From Youxingia wuxianensis (GTDB lineage: Bacteria; Bacillota; Clostridia; Oscillospirales; Ruminococcaceae): a stretch of DNA of 64,000 nucleotides. The notes under the pieces were generated by a model. It was given only the letters and a program-made list of their open reading frames with translations. It was not told where the DNA came from and searched no databases. The position numbers and the translations under genes are program-made. The stretch covers positions 62,001 through 126,000 of the forward strand of contig NZ_JACRTD010000006.1 in the NCBI RefSeq assembly GCF_014385085.1, written 5' to 3'. Shown one piece after another: positions 16,614 through 26,214 of the stretch (position 1 is its first letter; every line of letters begins with the position of its first letter).

Positions 16614-19600
16614 TTACTGCTGCGGTTTCATTGCCGCCAATGTTTCCCGAATGGTATCTATCGGTTGGGTTCCTTCTGGAATTTTTACAGAAATATACGG
16701 TTTTATTCCGACATTTACCATCACCCTGCCGCGAAGTTTGGCAGCGGCGGCGGCCGCTTTTTCCATATCCATAGTTTCTGGATAGAAAAGGATTTTATCC
16801 CCTCTTTGAGAGATTTCTTTCATTCCCATAAGGGCGGCGGTATTCCGCACCAGCGCCACATCCACCAGGCCTTTCACCGCTTCCGGCGGATCTCCAAACC
16901 GATCGATCAACTCGTCAATAATATCCATCGCGTCCTCATCATCAGCAATTCCAGCGATTTTTTTATAAATATCAATCCGTTGGGCAAGGTTTTCAATATA
17001 CTCTTCCGGAATATGTGCCCCTACCCGGATATCTACCATACATTCCGCCGCAAGCTGAGGGGTTTCCCCTTTCTGCTGCGCCACCGCTTCCGATAGCATC
17101 CTTAGATACATATCGTAACCAACCGCTTCCATATGTCCATGCTGCTGTGCGCCCAAAATATTGCCTGCTCCGCGGATTTCTAAATCCCGCATCGCAATAC
17201 GGAACCCAGAACCGAAAGAAGTAAACTCCCTGATCGCCGCCAATCGTTTGGAAGCAACATCCGAAAGCTGTTTGTCCCGGCGAAAGGTAAGGTACGCAAA
17301 TGCCCGGCGGGTGCTTCTTCCTACCCTTCCCCGAATCTGATACAGCTGGGACAGGCCCATCCGATCCGCATCTTCAATAATCAGGGTGTTGCAGTTAGGC
17401 ACATCCACCCCGGTTTCAATAATGGTGGTGCATACCAAAATATCGATCTCATGGTCCAACAGGCGCTGCCATACCCCGGAGAGCTGTTCCTCACTCATCT
17501 TGCCGTGGGCGGCGACAATCCGCGCCTGCGGCAAGAGCTGCTGCAGCTTGTACGCGCAGCCGTCAATGCTTTCCACTCGGTTGTGCAGATAAAACGCCTG
17601 TCCTCCCCGGCGAAGCTCTCTTTGAAGAGCCTGGGCGATCACTCCCCAGTCATGCTCGATCACATAGGTCTGTACCGGATGCCTGTCCTGAGGGGCCTCC
17701 TCAATAATAGACATGTCCCGAATACCGGACATGGCCATATTCAACGTCCTGGGGATAGGCGTCGCCGAGAGGGTCAGCACATCCACCGTACTGCGCAGTT
17801 CCTTAAATTTTTCTTTGTGGCGCACGCCAAACCTCTGTTCCTCATCGATAACGCACAGGCCCAAGTCTTTAAACTGCACGTCGTTTTGCACCAGCCGGTG
17901 GGTACCGATAATAATATCAATTCCTCCGCGGCGAAGCTCTTTGATAATCTCTTTTTGTTCTTTGGCGCTGCGGAACCGGGAAAGCAGCTCCACATTGATT
18001 GGGAATCCCTCCATACGGGCCTGGATGGTCTGAAAATGCTGCCAGGCCAAAATGGTGGTGGGTACTAGGATGGCGCATTGTTTGTTGTCCATCACACATT
18101 TGAAAGCCGCCCGCACCGCTACCTCTGTCTTGCCAAAACCTACGTCCCCGCACAAAAGCCGGTCCATGGGAACGGTGCTTTCCATATCCCCTTTGATCTC
18201 CTGGATGCACCGAAGCTGATCCTCCGTCTCCTCATAAGCAAACCGCCGCTCAAAGTCGTTCTGCCAATCGCTGTCCGGCGAAAAGGCAAATCCTTTCACC
18301 TGCATCCGTTTAGCGTACAGCTCAATCAGCTCCTTGGCCATATCCTGAACAGCCTTTTTTACCCGCTGGCGGGTTTTTTGCCATTCGATGGAGTTAAGCT
18401 TATTTAATTTGACGGCCGCATCCTCCCGGCCCCCGATATATTTACTCACCAAATCCAGCTGGGTTACCGGAACAAACAAGGTATCCGTCCCAGCGTAGCG
18501 AATTTTAATATAATCTTTGGTAATCCCCTGGATATCCCGTTTGACAATCCCTTCAAACACCCCGATCCCATGGGAAACATGAACCACATAATCCCCTGGA
18601 GTCAAATCGCTGATATCCTTGAGTTTTTTTCCTTCCTTTGAACGCCTTTTCTTCTGGGTAACGCCGGCGCCCGACTTGGCATGGGAGATCACCGCCAGCT
18701 TAATTCCCGGATACTCCACTCCGGCGCTGATGGAAGAACCGATCACATATACCGCGCCCGGCGTCAGTCCTCCCACGTCATCCACCCAGGAAGCAGGGAT
18801 TTTTTCCCGGCGCAGATCCCCTGCCAGCGCGTCGGCTGAACGTTCGGTACCGGCGAACACTACCACGCAATACCCCTGCTCCAAGTAGTTCTGGACGTCC
18901 TCCTTAAGCAAGGAAAACTCACCGCCCCAGGAAGAAAGCTGGATCGCGTTTACATTGATCATTTCTTTAAGCGGAATATCCCCCACCGAACGGACAAAGG
19001 TATCCATAAGTACCGAATTGGAAGAAGCCGCATGCCTTTGCAGATCTACAAAATCCTCGCTGTATTTATCGCAGCCTTTAAACAAAACTCCCTCTTCCAG
19101 CAGGATTTTAATATCTTCGTTCTCCTGGACCTGAAGATTTTTCAGCACTTCCCGGCAGTTGGCCGTGTCGCAGAGATACAGCACATCCTCAGGCATATAA
19201 TCATAGATAGTCGCCGGGCTGGGATAAATCAGCGGCAAAAACCGATCCAAGCTGTCGGGCATGAGACCGCTCTCAATCCGGGCAATCTCCTTTTGGATAT
19301 TTTCCTTGGCCTTTTTCCCCTGCGTTCCCCGCAGGCCGCCGGCCGCTTTTTGCAGCAGCTTTATCAGCCGCTCTTCGCTTTCGCACACCACCTCCGCCGC
19401 CGGGGTGATGGTCACCTCCTGCACCGTCTCATGGCGGCGCTGGGTATCCACTTTAAAGGAGGCGATGGTATCAATCTCATCCCCCCAGAACTCAAGCCGG
19501 TAAGGATCGGCTACATGGGGTGGGAAAAAATCCAAAATACCGCCCCGCTGGGAGAATTGACACACCCCTTCCACCTGAGCGCTGTGGGTGTATCCAGCGG

Positions 19601-20075
19601 AAACCAAAAAACCGATCAGATCTTCCATCTGGCAGCTTTCCCCGGACTTTACCGTTTTTGTACGGGCCGCCAATGTCTGAGGCGGGATGGTATATTGGAG
19701 GGACGCCTTTGCGCAGGCCACTACCACTTGGCATTGGCCCGCCGCCAGTTTCCCCAATACTTTCAGCCGGGCATGTTCATACTCTCTGGAGACCCCCTGC
19801 ACCTGCTGAAAGGTCAGCTCCCTGGAAGGGAACAGCAAAGCCAGCTCTCTTCCCGCCAGCATGTTGATATCCTCACACATACGCACGGCCGTGGCTTCGT
19901 CAGGCACGACAACCAGCCCGCTTTTGCAAAGCAGGCTGGTAAAAGAATAAATAAACCCAGATTTGTGGACATTGGAAAGTCCGGTAATCAGCACCGGAGT
20001 TTGTTTGTGTTCTATGGCAAAGCTTATTTTTTTAAACTCTTCCATGGAACCGATCAGGTTCGCAAAACCTTTCAT
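16614..20075 (-). CDS. mfd: Transcription-repair coupling factor
   Basis: An 1153-residue DNA translocase that removes RNA polymerase stalled at DNA damage and recruits UvrA. Visible parts in order: the UvrB-like N-terminal domains (EYEHARLKVLGKL, GGILDFFPP), the RNA-polymerase-interacting CarD-like domain (LTPGDYVVHVSHGIGVFEG), the RecG-like helicase (Walker A DVGFGKTEVA, DEEQRFGVRHKEK, GRVGRS) and the C-terminal TRCF domain. The ATG at 20075 is preferred because AAAGGTG lies 5 nt upstream; an in-frame ATG 18 bp earlier overlaps that site. It follows pth directly, as in the Bacillus spoVC-mfd arrangement. Confidence 0.97.
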   Translation of the reverse strand: MKGFANLIGSMEEFKKISFAIEHKQTPVLITGLSNVHKSGFIYSFTSLLCKSGLVVVPDEATAVRMCEDINMLAGRELALLFPSRELTFQQVQGVSREYEHARLKVLGKLAAGQCQVVVACAKASLQYTIPPQTLAARTKTVKSGESCQMEDLIGFLVSAGYTHSAQVEGVCQFSQRGGILDFFPPHVADPYRLEFWGDEIDTIASFKVDTQRRHETVQEVTITPAAEVVCESEERLIKLLQKAAGGLRGTQGKKAKENIQKEIARIESGLMPDSLDRFLPLIYPSPATIYDYMPEDVLYLCDTANCREVLKNLQVQENEDIKILLEEGVLFKGCDKYSEDFVDLQRHAASSNSVLMDTFVRSVGDIPLKEMINVNAIQLSSWGGEFSLLKEDVQNYLEQGYCVVVFAGTERSADALAGDLRREKIPASWVDDVGGLTPGAVYVIGSSISAGVEYPGIKLAVISHAKSGAGVTQKKRRSKEGKKLKDISDLTPGDYVVHVSHGIGVFEGIVKRDIQGITKDYIKIRYAGTDTLFVPVTQLDLVSKYIGGREDAAVKLNKLNSIEWQKTRQRVKKAVQDMAKELIELYAKRMQVKGFAFSPDSDWQNDFERRFAYEETEDQLRCIQEIKGDMESTVPMDRLLCGDVGFGKTEVAVRAAFKCVMDNKQCAILVPTTILAWQHFQTIQARMEGFPINVELLSRFRSAKEQKEIIKELRRGGIDIIIGTHRLVQNDVQFKDLGLCVIDEEQRFGVRHKEKFKELRSTVDVLTLSATPIPRTLNMAMSGIRDMSIIEEAPQDRHPVQTYVIEHDWGVIAQALQRELRRGGQAFYLHNRVESIDGCAYKLQQLLPQARIVAAHGKMSEEQLSGVWQRLLDHEIDILVCTTIIETGVDVPNCNTLIIEDADRMGLSQLYQIRGRVGRSTRRAFAYLTFRRDKQLSDVASKRLAAIREFTSFGSGFRIAMRDLEIRGAGNILGAQQHGHMEAVGYDMYLRMLSEAVAQQKGETPQLAAECMVDIRVGAHIPEEYIENLAQRIDIYKKIAGIADDEDAMDIIDELIDRFGDPPEAVKGLVDVALVRNTAALMGMKEISQRGDKILFYPETMDMEKAAAAAAKLRGRVMVNVGIKPYISVKIPEGTQPIDTIRETLAAMKPQQ

Positions 20076-20107
20076 GGCCACACCTTTCGTCAAATAAGAT
20101 ACCGATG

Positions 20108-20725
20108 TCAGCAGTTATATTTGTTCATCGCCATATCGATCTTTCCTTGGATGATCAACCGGGCCGCACAAGCGACATTCTCCAGTTCCTTATTCAGAAC
20201 CGCCGCATCCTCTTTTGAGAATTTGCCCAAAACCCACGCGGCTAAATCATATCTGGGGTCGGGTTTTTGCCCCACCCCAATTTTAATTCTCGGGAAGGTA
20301 TCCTTCCCAGTAAGGTATATGATGCTTTTAATACCGTTATGTCCTCCATCGCTGCCCTGGCGCCGGATACGAAGCCGCCCCACATCCAGGCTCACATCGT
20401 CAAAAATAACCAACACCCGCTCAATGGGGATTTTATAAAAGCTCATCGCTTCCTGCACCGCCTGACCAGAATTGTTCATAAAGGTGGACGGCTTCATCAG
20501 GAGCACTCGTTTTCCCTCGATCATAGCGTCGCCGCACAAGGATTTAAATTTCAGTTTCTTCAGATCAGTCCCGCAGTTTTCCGCTAAAAAATCCAAAGCG
20601 TGAAACCCAATATTGTGCCGGGTGCTTTCATATTCCTTCCCGGGATTTCCCAGCCCGACCACTAAAAATTCCACTGGACCGGATGCCGCCGCGCCGGAAA
20701 ATCGGTTTTTGAGTTTTGAGAACAT
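20108..20725 (-). CDS. pth: Peptidyl-tRNA hydrolase
   Basis: A 205-residue enzyme that frees tRNA from prematurely released peptidyl-tRNA. It has the conserved FLVVGLGNPGKEYESTRHN (catalytic His in TRHNIGF), the KPSTFMNNSGQAV stretch and the GSDGGHNGIKSI motif. A short extra N terminus (about 18 residues) precedes the core. GGAGG precedes the ATG. It lies between prs and mfd in the standard Firmicutes order. Confidence 0.96.
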   Translation of the reverse strand: MFSKLKNRFSGAAASGPVEFLVVGLGNPGKEYESTRHNIGFHALDFLAENCGTDLKKLKFKSLCGDAMIEGKRVLLMKPSTFMNNSGQAVQEAMSFYKIPIERVLVIFDDVSLDVGRLRIRRQGSDGGHNGIKSIIYLTGKDTFPRIKIGVGQKPDPRYDLAAWVLGKFSKEDAAVLNKELENVACAARLIIQGKIDMAMNKYNC

Positions 20726-20818
20726 CCCCTGTTCCTCCTACCGCAGTGATATTAGATAGAAACAGGGCGGAAGACTTGGCTTCCGCCCCGCATAGTACTA
20801 TGTAACGCCAAACTTTTA

Positions 20819-21781
20819 TCAGCCAAACAGCGGAGAGACCGGTTTATCCTCATAAATTCTTTCAATCGCTTCGGCGAAAACCGGCGCTACGGAAAGCAGG
20901 GTGATCTTTTCGATCATCTTTTCTTCCGGAATGGAAATGGTGTCCAAAAATACCATTTCTTTAATCGCGCTGTCCTGAATCCTTTGAATGGCCGCCCCAG
21001 AAAGGATACCGTGGGTAGCACAGGCGTATACTTCCGCCGCGCCGCCTCTTTCTACAATCGCGTTGGCGCTGTTGCACAGGGTGCCGGCGGTATCGATCAT
21101 ATCGTCTAAAATAATAACTTTCTTTCCTTTCACGTCGCCAATCAGGTTCATAACCTCGGATTCATTTGCTTTCGGACGGCGCTTATCTACAATCGCCAAA
21201 GGCGCGTCAAACCGCTCGGCGAATTTTCTCGCTCTGGTAACCGAACCCAAGTCCGGGGAAACCACTACTACATCCTTCTTGCTTTCTCCTCTGAAACGGG
21301 AGCCGAAGTAGGATACAAACAGGGGCATTCCCAGCAGATGGTCTACCGGGATGTTAAAAAATCCCTGGATCTGCGCCGCGTGCAGATCCATCGTCAGCAC
21401 TCTGTCTGCGCCGGCGGTGGTGATCAAGTCCGCGCAAAGCTTTGCGGAAATCGGGTCTCTTGCTTTTGCTTTTCTGTCCTGTCTGGCATATCCGAAATAA
21501 GGGATAACTGCCGTAATACGTCCTGCGGAAGCTCTTTTAAAAGCATCGATCATAATAAGAAGTTCCATCAGATTGTCATTGACCGGATGGCAGGTGGACT
21601 GCACTACAAACACGTCAGAGCCGCGTACCGACTCATTGATGGATACAGAAACCTCCCCGTCAGAGAAATGGGTCACTTCGCTTTTCCCAAGGGGCAGGCC
21701 AAGATTTTTGGCGATCTGCATCGCAACTTTTGGGTTGGCATTCGCCGTAAAAATTTTGATGTCTTTTCCGTGCAAGTTCAT
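20819..21781 (-). CDS. prs: Ribose-phosphate pyrophosphokinase (PRPP synthetase)
   Basis: A 320-residue class I PRPP synthetase making phosphoribosyl pyrophosphate from ribose 5-phosphate and ATP. Signatures are the ASE-type N-terminal HFSDGEVSVSINESVRGSDVF, YFGYARQDRKAK, the metal-binding DLHAAQIQGFF and the PRPP loop VIILDDMIDTAGT. Length is standard. GGGAG lies 10 nt before the ATG. It follows glmU by 54 bp, as in Bacillus, but the ctc/rplY gene often found next is absent. Confidence 0.97.
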   Translation of the reverse strand: MNLHGKDIKIFTANANPKVAMQIAKNLGLPLGKSEVTHFSDGEVSVSINESVRGSDVFVVQSTCHPVNDNLMELLIMIDAFKRASAGRITAVIPYFGYARQDRKAKARDPISAKLCADLITTAGADRVLTMDLHAAQIQGFFNIPVDHLLGMPLFVSYFGSRFRGESKKDVVVVSPDLGSVTRARKFAERFDAPLAIVDKRRPKANESEVMNLIGDVKGKKVIILDDMIDTAGTLCNSANAIVERGGAAEVYACATHGILSGAAIQRIQDSAIKEMVFLDTISIPEEKMIEKITLLSVAPVFAEAIERIYEDKPVSPLFG

Positions 21782-21835
21782 TTAATAGTTACTCCCTTTC
21801 CACAATTTCGCGCCCTGCATTTTAAACGTCTGGTA

Positions 21836-23221
21836 CTAGATCTTTTTCTTAATCTTTCCCTTTGCCCAGTGTTTCTTTATCTCCTGACGCACTCTACCGA
21901 TAGCCAGTGCGTCGTCAGGAACATCTTCATCCACCGTCGTACCGGCGGCAGTATAGGCCCCATCTCCCACTTTTACCGGGGCTATGAGGTTGGTATTACA
22001 GCCGATAAACGCGTGGTCGCCGATAGTGGTGCGGAACTTATTTTGGCCGTCGTAATTGACGGTAACCACTCCGCACCCAAAGTTGACCCCTGCGCCTACG
22101 TCGCTGTCGCCTATGTAAGTCAGATGGGCGATAGAAGTTTTTTCGCCGATGGTGGAATTTTTTACCTCGACAAAATCCCCTATCTTCACCCCGTCCATAA
22201 TATGACTGCCCGGCCGCAGCTGACTAAACGGTCCGATGGTAGCCGCGCAGCCCACTGTGGAACTGGTCATATAAGAAGCGATAATACTGCTGCCGTCCCC
22301 CACCTGGCTGTCCATAAGGTAAGAATTCGGCCCGATTACGCAATTTTCGCCGATAGTAGTATTCCCTGCCAATATCGTTCCCGGCATTATTTTGGTCCCT
22401 GGAGCAATATGCACATCAGTTCCTATTATAACACCATCATCAAAGGGTATGTCAACTCCATTCGACAAATGCCTTTCTATTTCTCTGTTTCTGGCAATAT
22501 CGTTTAGCATTTTCAACGCTTTTCGGTCATTTGCACCAAGGACCACGTCTGTGGAATGGCAGGCATACCCGTCTACCCGTTCCTGCAGTTTTCTAGCAAT
22601 TTTCACTACGTCGGTCAGGTAATATTCCCCCTGGGCGTTGTCCGCAGTGAAATGAGAAAGGGCCTTTTGCAGAAAACTGGCTTTGAACCAATAGGTCCCG
22701 GAATTGATCTCATCGATCAATTTTTCCTGCTGAGTCGCGTCCGACTCCTCCACAATGGCGCTGACTTCCCCGCTCTCGGTACGCACAATACGGCCGTAGC
22801 CGAAAGGTTCCTGCAGCCGGGCGGTCACCAGCGTCACCGCATTGTGCTGGCGGATATGCTGGGCGTAAGCCGCCGCCAAAACCTCGGCGGAAATAAAAGG
22901 GGCGTCTCCATTGAGCACCGCCACATCCCCGCCCCCTTCCAGGGCCTGGGCAGCCGTCATCACCGCATGGCCGGTTCCCCGGCGCTGGGACTGTATAACT
23001 ATATTACATTCCGGAGAAACCGCCTGTTTTACCTGTTCGGCGCCTGCTCCCGCGACTACATACACTTCCTCTATCCCCGCCTTGCGGCAGGCCTGTTCCA
23101 CCCATGTGATCATGGGTTTCATTAATACTTCGCACAGCACTTTGGGCTGTTTGGATTTCATGCGTTTGCCGTCTCCCGCGGCAAGCAGTATGGCACATCT
23201 GCGCTGGCTGTCAAATGACAA
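21836..23221 (-). CDS. glmU: Bifunctional UDP-GlcNAc pyrophosphorylase / glucosamine-1-phosphate acetyltransferase
   Basis: A 461-residue cytoplasmic enzyme for the last two steps to UDP-GlcNAc. The N-terminal nucleotidyltransferase domain (1-230) has AILLAAGDGKRMKSKQPKVL and GTGHAVMTA. The C-terminal left-handed beta helix of hexapeptide repeats (about 250-450) includes the catalytic-region segment LTYIGDSDVG and NYDGQNKFRT. The start is a TTG at 23221 with GGCGGAG 5-6 nt upstream. First gene of the glmU-prs-pth-mfd run. Confidence 0.96.
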   Translation of the reverse strand: MSFDSQRRCAILLAAGDGKRMKSKQPKVLCEVLMKPMITWVEQACRKAGIEEVYVVAGAGAEQVKQAVSPECNIVIQSQRRGTGHAVMTAAQALEGGGDVAVLNGDAPFISAEVLAAAYAQHIRQHNAVTLVTARLQEPFGYGRIVRTESGEVSAIVEESDATQQEKLIDEINSGTYWFKASFLQKALSHFTADNAQGEYYLTDVVKIARKLQERVDGYACHSTDVVLGANDRKALKMLNDIARNREIERHLSNGVDIPFDDGVIIGTDVHIAPGTKIMPGTILAGNTTIGENCVIGPNSYLMDSQVGDGSSIIASYMTSSTVGCAATIGPFSQLRPGSHIMDGVKIGDFVEVKNSTIGEKTSIAHLTYIGDSDVGAGVNFGCGVVTVNYDGQNKFRTTIGDHAFIGCNTNLIAPVKVGDGAYTAAGTTVDEDVPDDALAIGRVRQEIKKHWAKGKIKKKI

Positions 23222-23308
23222 AGAAAACTCCGCCTCTCTGTAATGAAATTGTTCGCCGAAGGGCCCGGTTGACGAGACTCCCTCGGCTCACACGTTTCCT
23301 TACTTTAT

Positions 23309-23337
23309 ATTATGTCAATTTTTTCGGCAGTTTGCAA
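23309..23337 (-). promoter_or_regulatory. Candidate promoter of glmU
   Basis: On the minus strand TTGCAA (23337-23332), 17 bp, CATAAT (23314-23309), about 88 bp before the start codon. The 88-bp leader contains GC-rich inverted segments but no recognised riboswitch. Confidence 0.5.
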
Positions 23338-23392
23338 GAGATATTCGCCTTATTTTGCTCACATAATGTGAATTATTTTTTGTTTAAAACTC

Positions 23393-23421
23393 TGGAAATA
23401 ACCTACACTATTTGATATAAT
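23393..23421 (+). promoter_or_regulatory. Candidate promoter of ppdK
   Basis: A consensus TATAAT (23416-23421) lies 17 bp after TGGAAA (23393-23398, a 4/6 match to -35). The start codon is about 105 bp downstream. Confidence 0.5.
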
Positions 23422-23526
23422 AAGTCTTAGCGTATTTTATGCCGGTAAATTTACCCAATTTTTCGGCTTAGAAAATTTATTTTTGTTTTCTAAAAAAGTT
23501 TATAAAATACAGGAGGTAGTTTAAAA

Positions 23527-26160
23527 GTGGGTAAAAAATTTGTTTACATGTTTTCTGAGGGCAACGGCTCCATGCGTGAGCTGCTCGGAGGCAAAGGTGC
23601 TAACCTTGCTGAAATGACAGGTCTTGGAATGCCTGTTCCTCAAGGGTTCACCGTTACTACGGAAGCTTGTACCCAGTATTATGCCGATGGTCAGCGTATC
23701 AACGATGACATTCAGGCGGAAATTTTCAAAAATCTTGAAAATTTGGAAAAAATCAGCGGAAAGAAATTCGGCGATCCTGAAAATCCTCTGCTGGTATCCG
23801 TACGTTCCGGCGCCCGGGCTTCTATGCCTGGTATGATGGATACAATCCTCAATTTGGGGCTCAATGACGAAGTGGTGGAGAGCTTTGCCAAAAAAACCAA
23901 CAATCCCCGTTTCGCTTACGACTCCTACCGCCGTTTCATTCAGATGTATTCCGACGTTGTAATGGAAGTAGGTAAAGCGTACTTTGAAAAGCTCATCGAC
24001 GAGATGAAGGAGAAAAAGGGCGTTACCATGGATACCGATCTGGATGCGGACGATCTCAAAGAATTGGCCAGACTGTTTAAGGCCGAGTATAAAGAGAAAA
24101 AGGGAGTAGACTTCCCTACTGATCCCAAAGAACAGCTCATGGGCGCTGTGATGGCGGTATTCCGTTCCTGGGATAACCCTAGAGCGATCTACTACAGAAG
24201 AATGAACGACATTCCTTCCTCCTGGGGAACCGCGGTTAATGTGCAGATGATGGTATTCGGCAATACCGGCGACACTTCCGGTACCGGCGTTGCTTTCACC
24301 CGCAATCCCGCCACTGGTGAAAAGAAGCTGTTCGGCGAATTTTTGATGAACGCCCAGGGCGAAGATGTGGTAGCCGGCGTAAGAACCCCTCAGACCATTG
24401 ATCAGCTGGCGAAAATCATGCCGGACGCTTATAATCAGTTTGTCGAAATCTGCGGCCGCCTGGAAAAACATTACCGGGATATGCAGGACATGGAGTTTAC
24501 CATCGAAAATAAAAAATTGTATATGCTTCAGACCAGAAACGGCAAGAGAACCGCCGCTGCTGCCCTGAAAATCGCCTGCGATCTGGTGGACGAGGGTATG
24601 ATCTCTGAAAAAGAGGCCGTTTGCATGATCGATCCCAAACAGCTGGACGCTTTGCTGCATCCGCAGTTTGACGCCAAGGCCCTCAAAGCTGCCAAACCGA
24701 TCGGAAGCGCTCTTCCTGCGTCTCCGGGCGCTGCTTGCGGCAAGGTGGTATTTACTGCTGAAAAAGCGGTAGAACGGGCTGCTGCTGGTGATAAAGTGGT
24801 TCTTGTCCGTCTGGAAACCTCTCCGGAAGATATTGAGGGAATGCACGTATCCCAGGGTATCCTCACCGTACGGGGCGGCATGACCTCCCATGCGGCGGTA
24901 GTTGCTCGTGGTATGGGTACCTGCTGTGTATCCGGCTGCGGTGAAATTAAAATGGATGAGGCAAACGGCTGCTTCACTTTGGGCGGCAACACCTATCATG
25001 AAGGGGACTATATCTCCCTGGACGGCACTACCGGCAACATCTATGGGGAAGCCATCCCAACGGTAGCCGCGGACATTTCCGGCGACTTCGGGCGGATTAT
25101 GAACTGGGCTGACCAGTTCCGGACCCTGCAGGTAAGAACCAACGCGGACACCCCCCGGGACGCTAAACAGGCGGTTTCCTTCGGAGCGCAAGGCGTTGGC
25201 CTGTGCCGTACTGAGCATATGTTCTTTGAAGGCGAGCGTATCAAAGCGGTTCGTGAAATGATTGTTTCCAAAACTGAAGAGCAGAGACGCGCTGCTCTGG
25301 CCAAACTTCTGCCTATGCAGAGAGGCGACTTTGAAGCTATTTATGAGGCTCTGGAAGGCAAGCCGGTAACCATTCGTTATTTGGATCCGCCCCTCCATGA
25401 ATTCCTGCCTACAGTGGAAGAAGATATTATCGAGCTGGCAAATGAAATGCGCATGGATCTGACCGATCTGAAGGCGGTTATCGCTTCCCTGCATGAATTT
25501 AACCCCATGATGGGTCATCGTGGCTGCCGCTTGGCGGTTTCTTATCCTGAAATCGCTGAAATGCAGACCCAGGCTGTAATTGAGGCCGCTCTTAATGTAA
25601 GCAAGAAACATCCTGACTGGAACCTGGTTCCTGAAATCATGATTCCTCTGGTCGGAGAAGTAAAAGAACTTGCTTATGTCAAGGGTATTGTAGTAAAAAC
25701 TGCCGACAAGATTATCGCTGATGCAAAATCAGATATGAAATATAAAGTCGGTACTATGATTGAAATTCCACGTGCCGCCCTGACCGCGGACGAAATTGCC
25801 AAAGAAGCGGAATTTTTCAGCTTCGGTACCAACGATTTGACCCAGATGACCTTCGGCTTCAGCCGTGACGACGCGGGTAACTTCCTGTCCTACTATTATG
25901 ACAAGAAGATCTATGAATCCGATCCGTTTGCCCGTCTGGACCAGACCGGCGTAGGCAAGTTGGTGGAAATGGCTGCGAAACTGGGCCGTCAGACCCGCCC
26001 GGATATCAAGCTTGGTATCTGCGGCGAACACGGCGGCGATCCGAGCACTGTTGAGTTCTGCCATAAAGTAGGCCTCAATTATGTGTCTTGTTCTCCGTTC
26101 CGTGTTCCCATCGCCCGTCTGGCTGCTGCACAGGCTGCGATCAAATTTCCGAAAAACTAA
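23527..26160 (+). CDS. ppdK: Pyruvate, phosphate dikinase
   Basis: An 877-residue PEP-utilising enzyme interconverting pyruvate + ATP + Pi and PEP + AMP + PPi, used in anaerobes in glycolysis or gluconeogenesis. The N-terminal ATP-grasp domain (KFVYMFSEGNGSM..LLGGKGANLAEM) is followed by the phosphohistidine domain with GGMTSHAAVVARG (His455) and the C-terminal barrel with CGEHGGDP (Cys832). Full length. The start is GTG at 23527 with GGAGGT upstream. It is a single-gene unit with its own promoter and terminator. Smooth codon use suggests high expression. A 696-codon open frame on the opposite strand is a shadow. Confidence 0.98.
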   Translation: MGKKFVYMFSEGNGSMRELLGGKGANLAEMTGLGMPVPQGFTVTTEACTQYYADGQRINDDIQAEIFKNLENLEKISGKKFGDPENPLLVSVRSGARASMPGMMDTILNLGLNDEVVESFAKKTNNPRFAYDSYRRFIQMYSDVVMEVGKAYFEKLIDEMKEKKGVTMDTDLDADDLKELARLFKAEYKEKKGVDFPTDPKEQLMGAVMAVFRSWDNPRAIYYRRMNDIPSSWGTAVNVQMMVFGNTGDTSGTGVAFTRNPATGEKKLFGEFLMNAQGEDVVAGVRTPQTIDQLAKIMPDAYNQFVEICGRLEKHYRDMQDMEFTIENKKLYMLQTRNGKRTAAAALKIACDLVDEGMISEKEAVCMIDPKQLDALLHPQFDAKALKAAKPIGSALPASPGAACGKVVFTAEKAVERAAAGDKVVLVRLETSPEDIEGMHVSQGILTVRGGMTSHAAVVARGMGTCCVSGCGEIKMDEANGCFTLGGNTYHEGDYISLDGTTGNIYGEAIPTVAADISGDFGRIMNWADQFRTLQVRTNADTPRDAKQAVSFGAQGVGLCRTEHMFFEGERIKAVREMIVSKTEEQRRAALAKLLPMQRGDFEAIYEALEGKPVTIRYLDPPLHEFLPTVEEDIIELANEMRMDLTDLKAVIASLHEFNPMMGHRGCRLAVSYPEIAEMQTQAVIEAALNVSKKHPDWNLVPEIMIPLVGEVKELAYVKGIVVKTADKIIADAKSDMKYKVGTMIEIPRAALTADEIAKEAEFFSFGTNDLTQMTFGFSRDDAGNFLSYYYDKKIYESDPFARLDQTGVGKLVEMAAKLGRQTRPDIKLGICGEHGGDPSTVEFCHKVGLNYVSCSPFRVPIARLAAAQAAIKFPKN

Positions 26161-26164
26161 CAAA

Positions 26165-26212
26165 TAAAAAAGGTCCTCCCGCCGCGGTATCGCGGCGGGA
26201 GAACCTTTTTTA
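26165..26212. terminator. Bidirectional terminator after ppdK and rodA
   Basis: A strong GC-rich stem (CTCCCGCCGCG / CGCGGCGGGAG, with outer AAAAAGGT / ACCTTTTT pairing) lies between the convergent ppdK and rodA genes. Confidence 0.85.
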
Positions 26213-26214
26213 TT

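Noticed and set aside
23521..25611. A 696-codon open frame antisense to ppdK
   Set aside because: It lies entirely opposite a clear ppdK gene; strong codon bias in ppdK leaves the complementary frame open. No start site or family resemblance.
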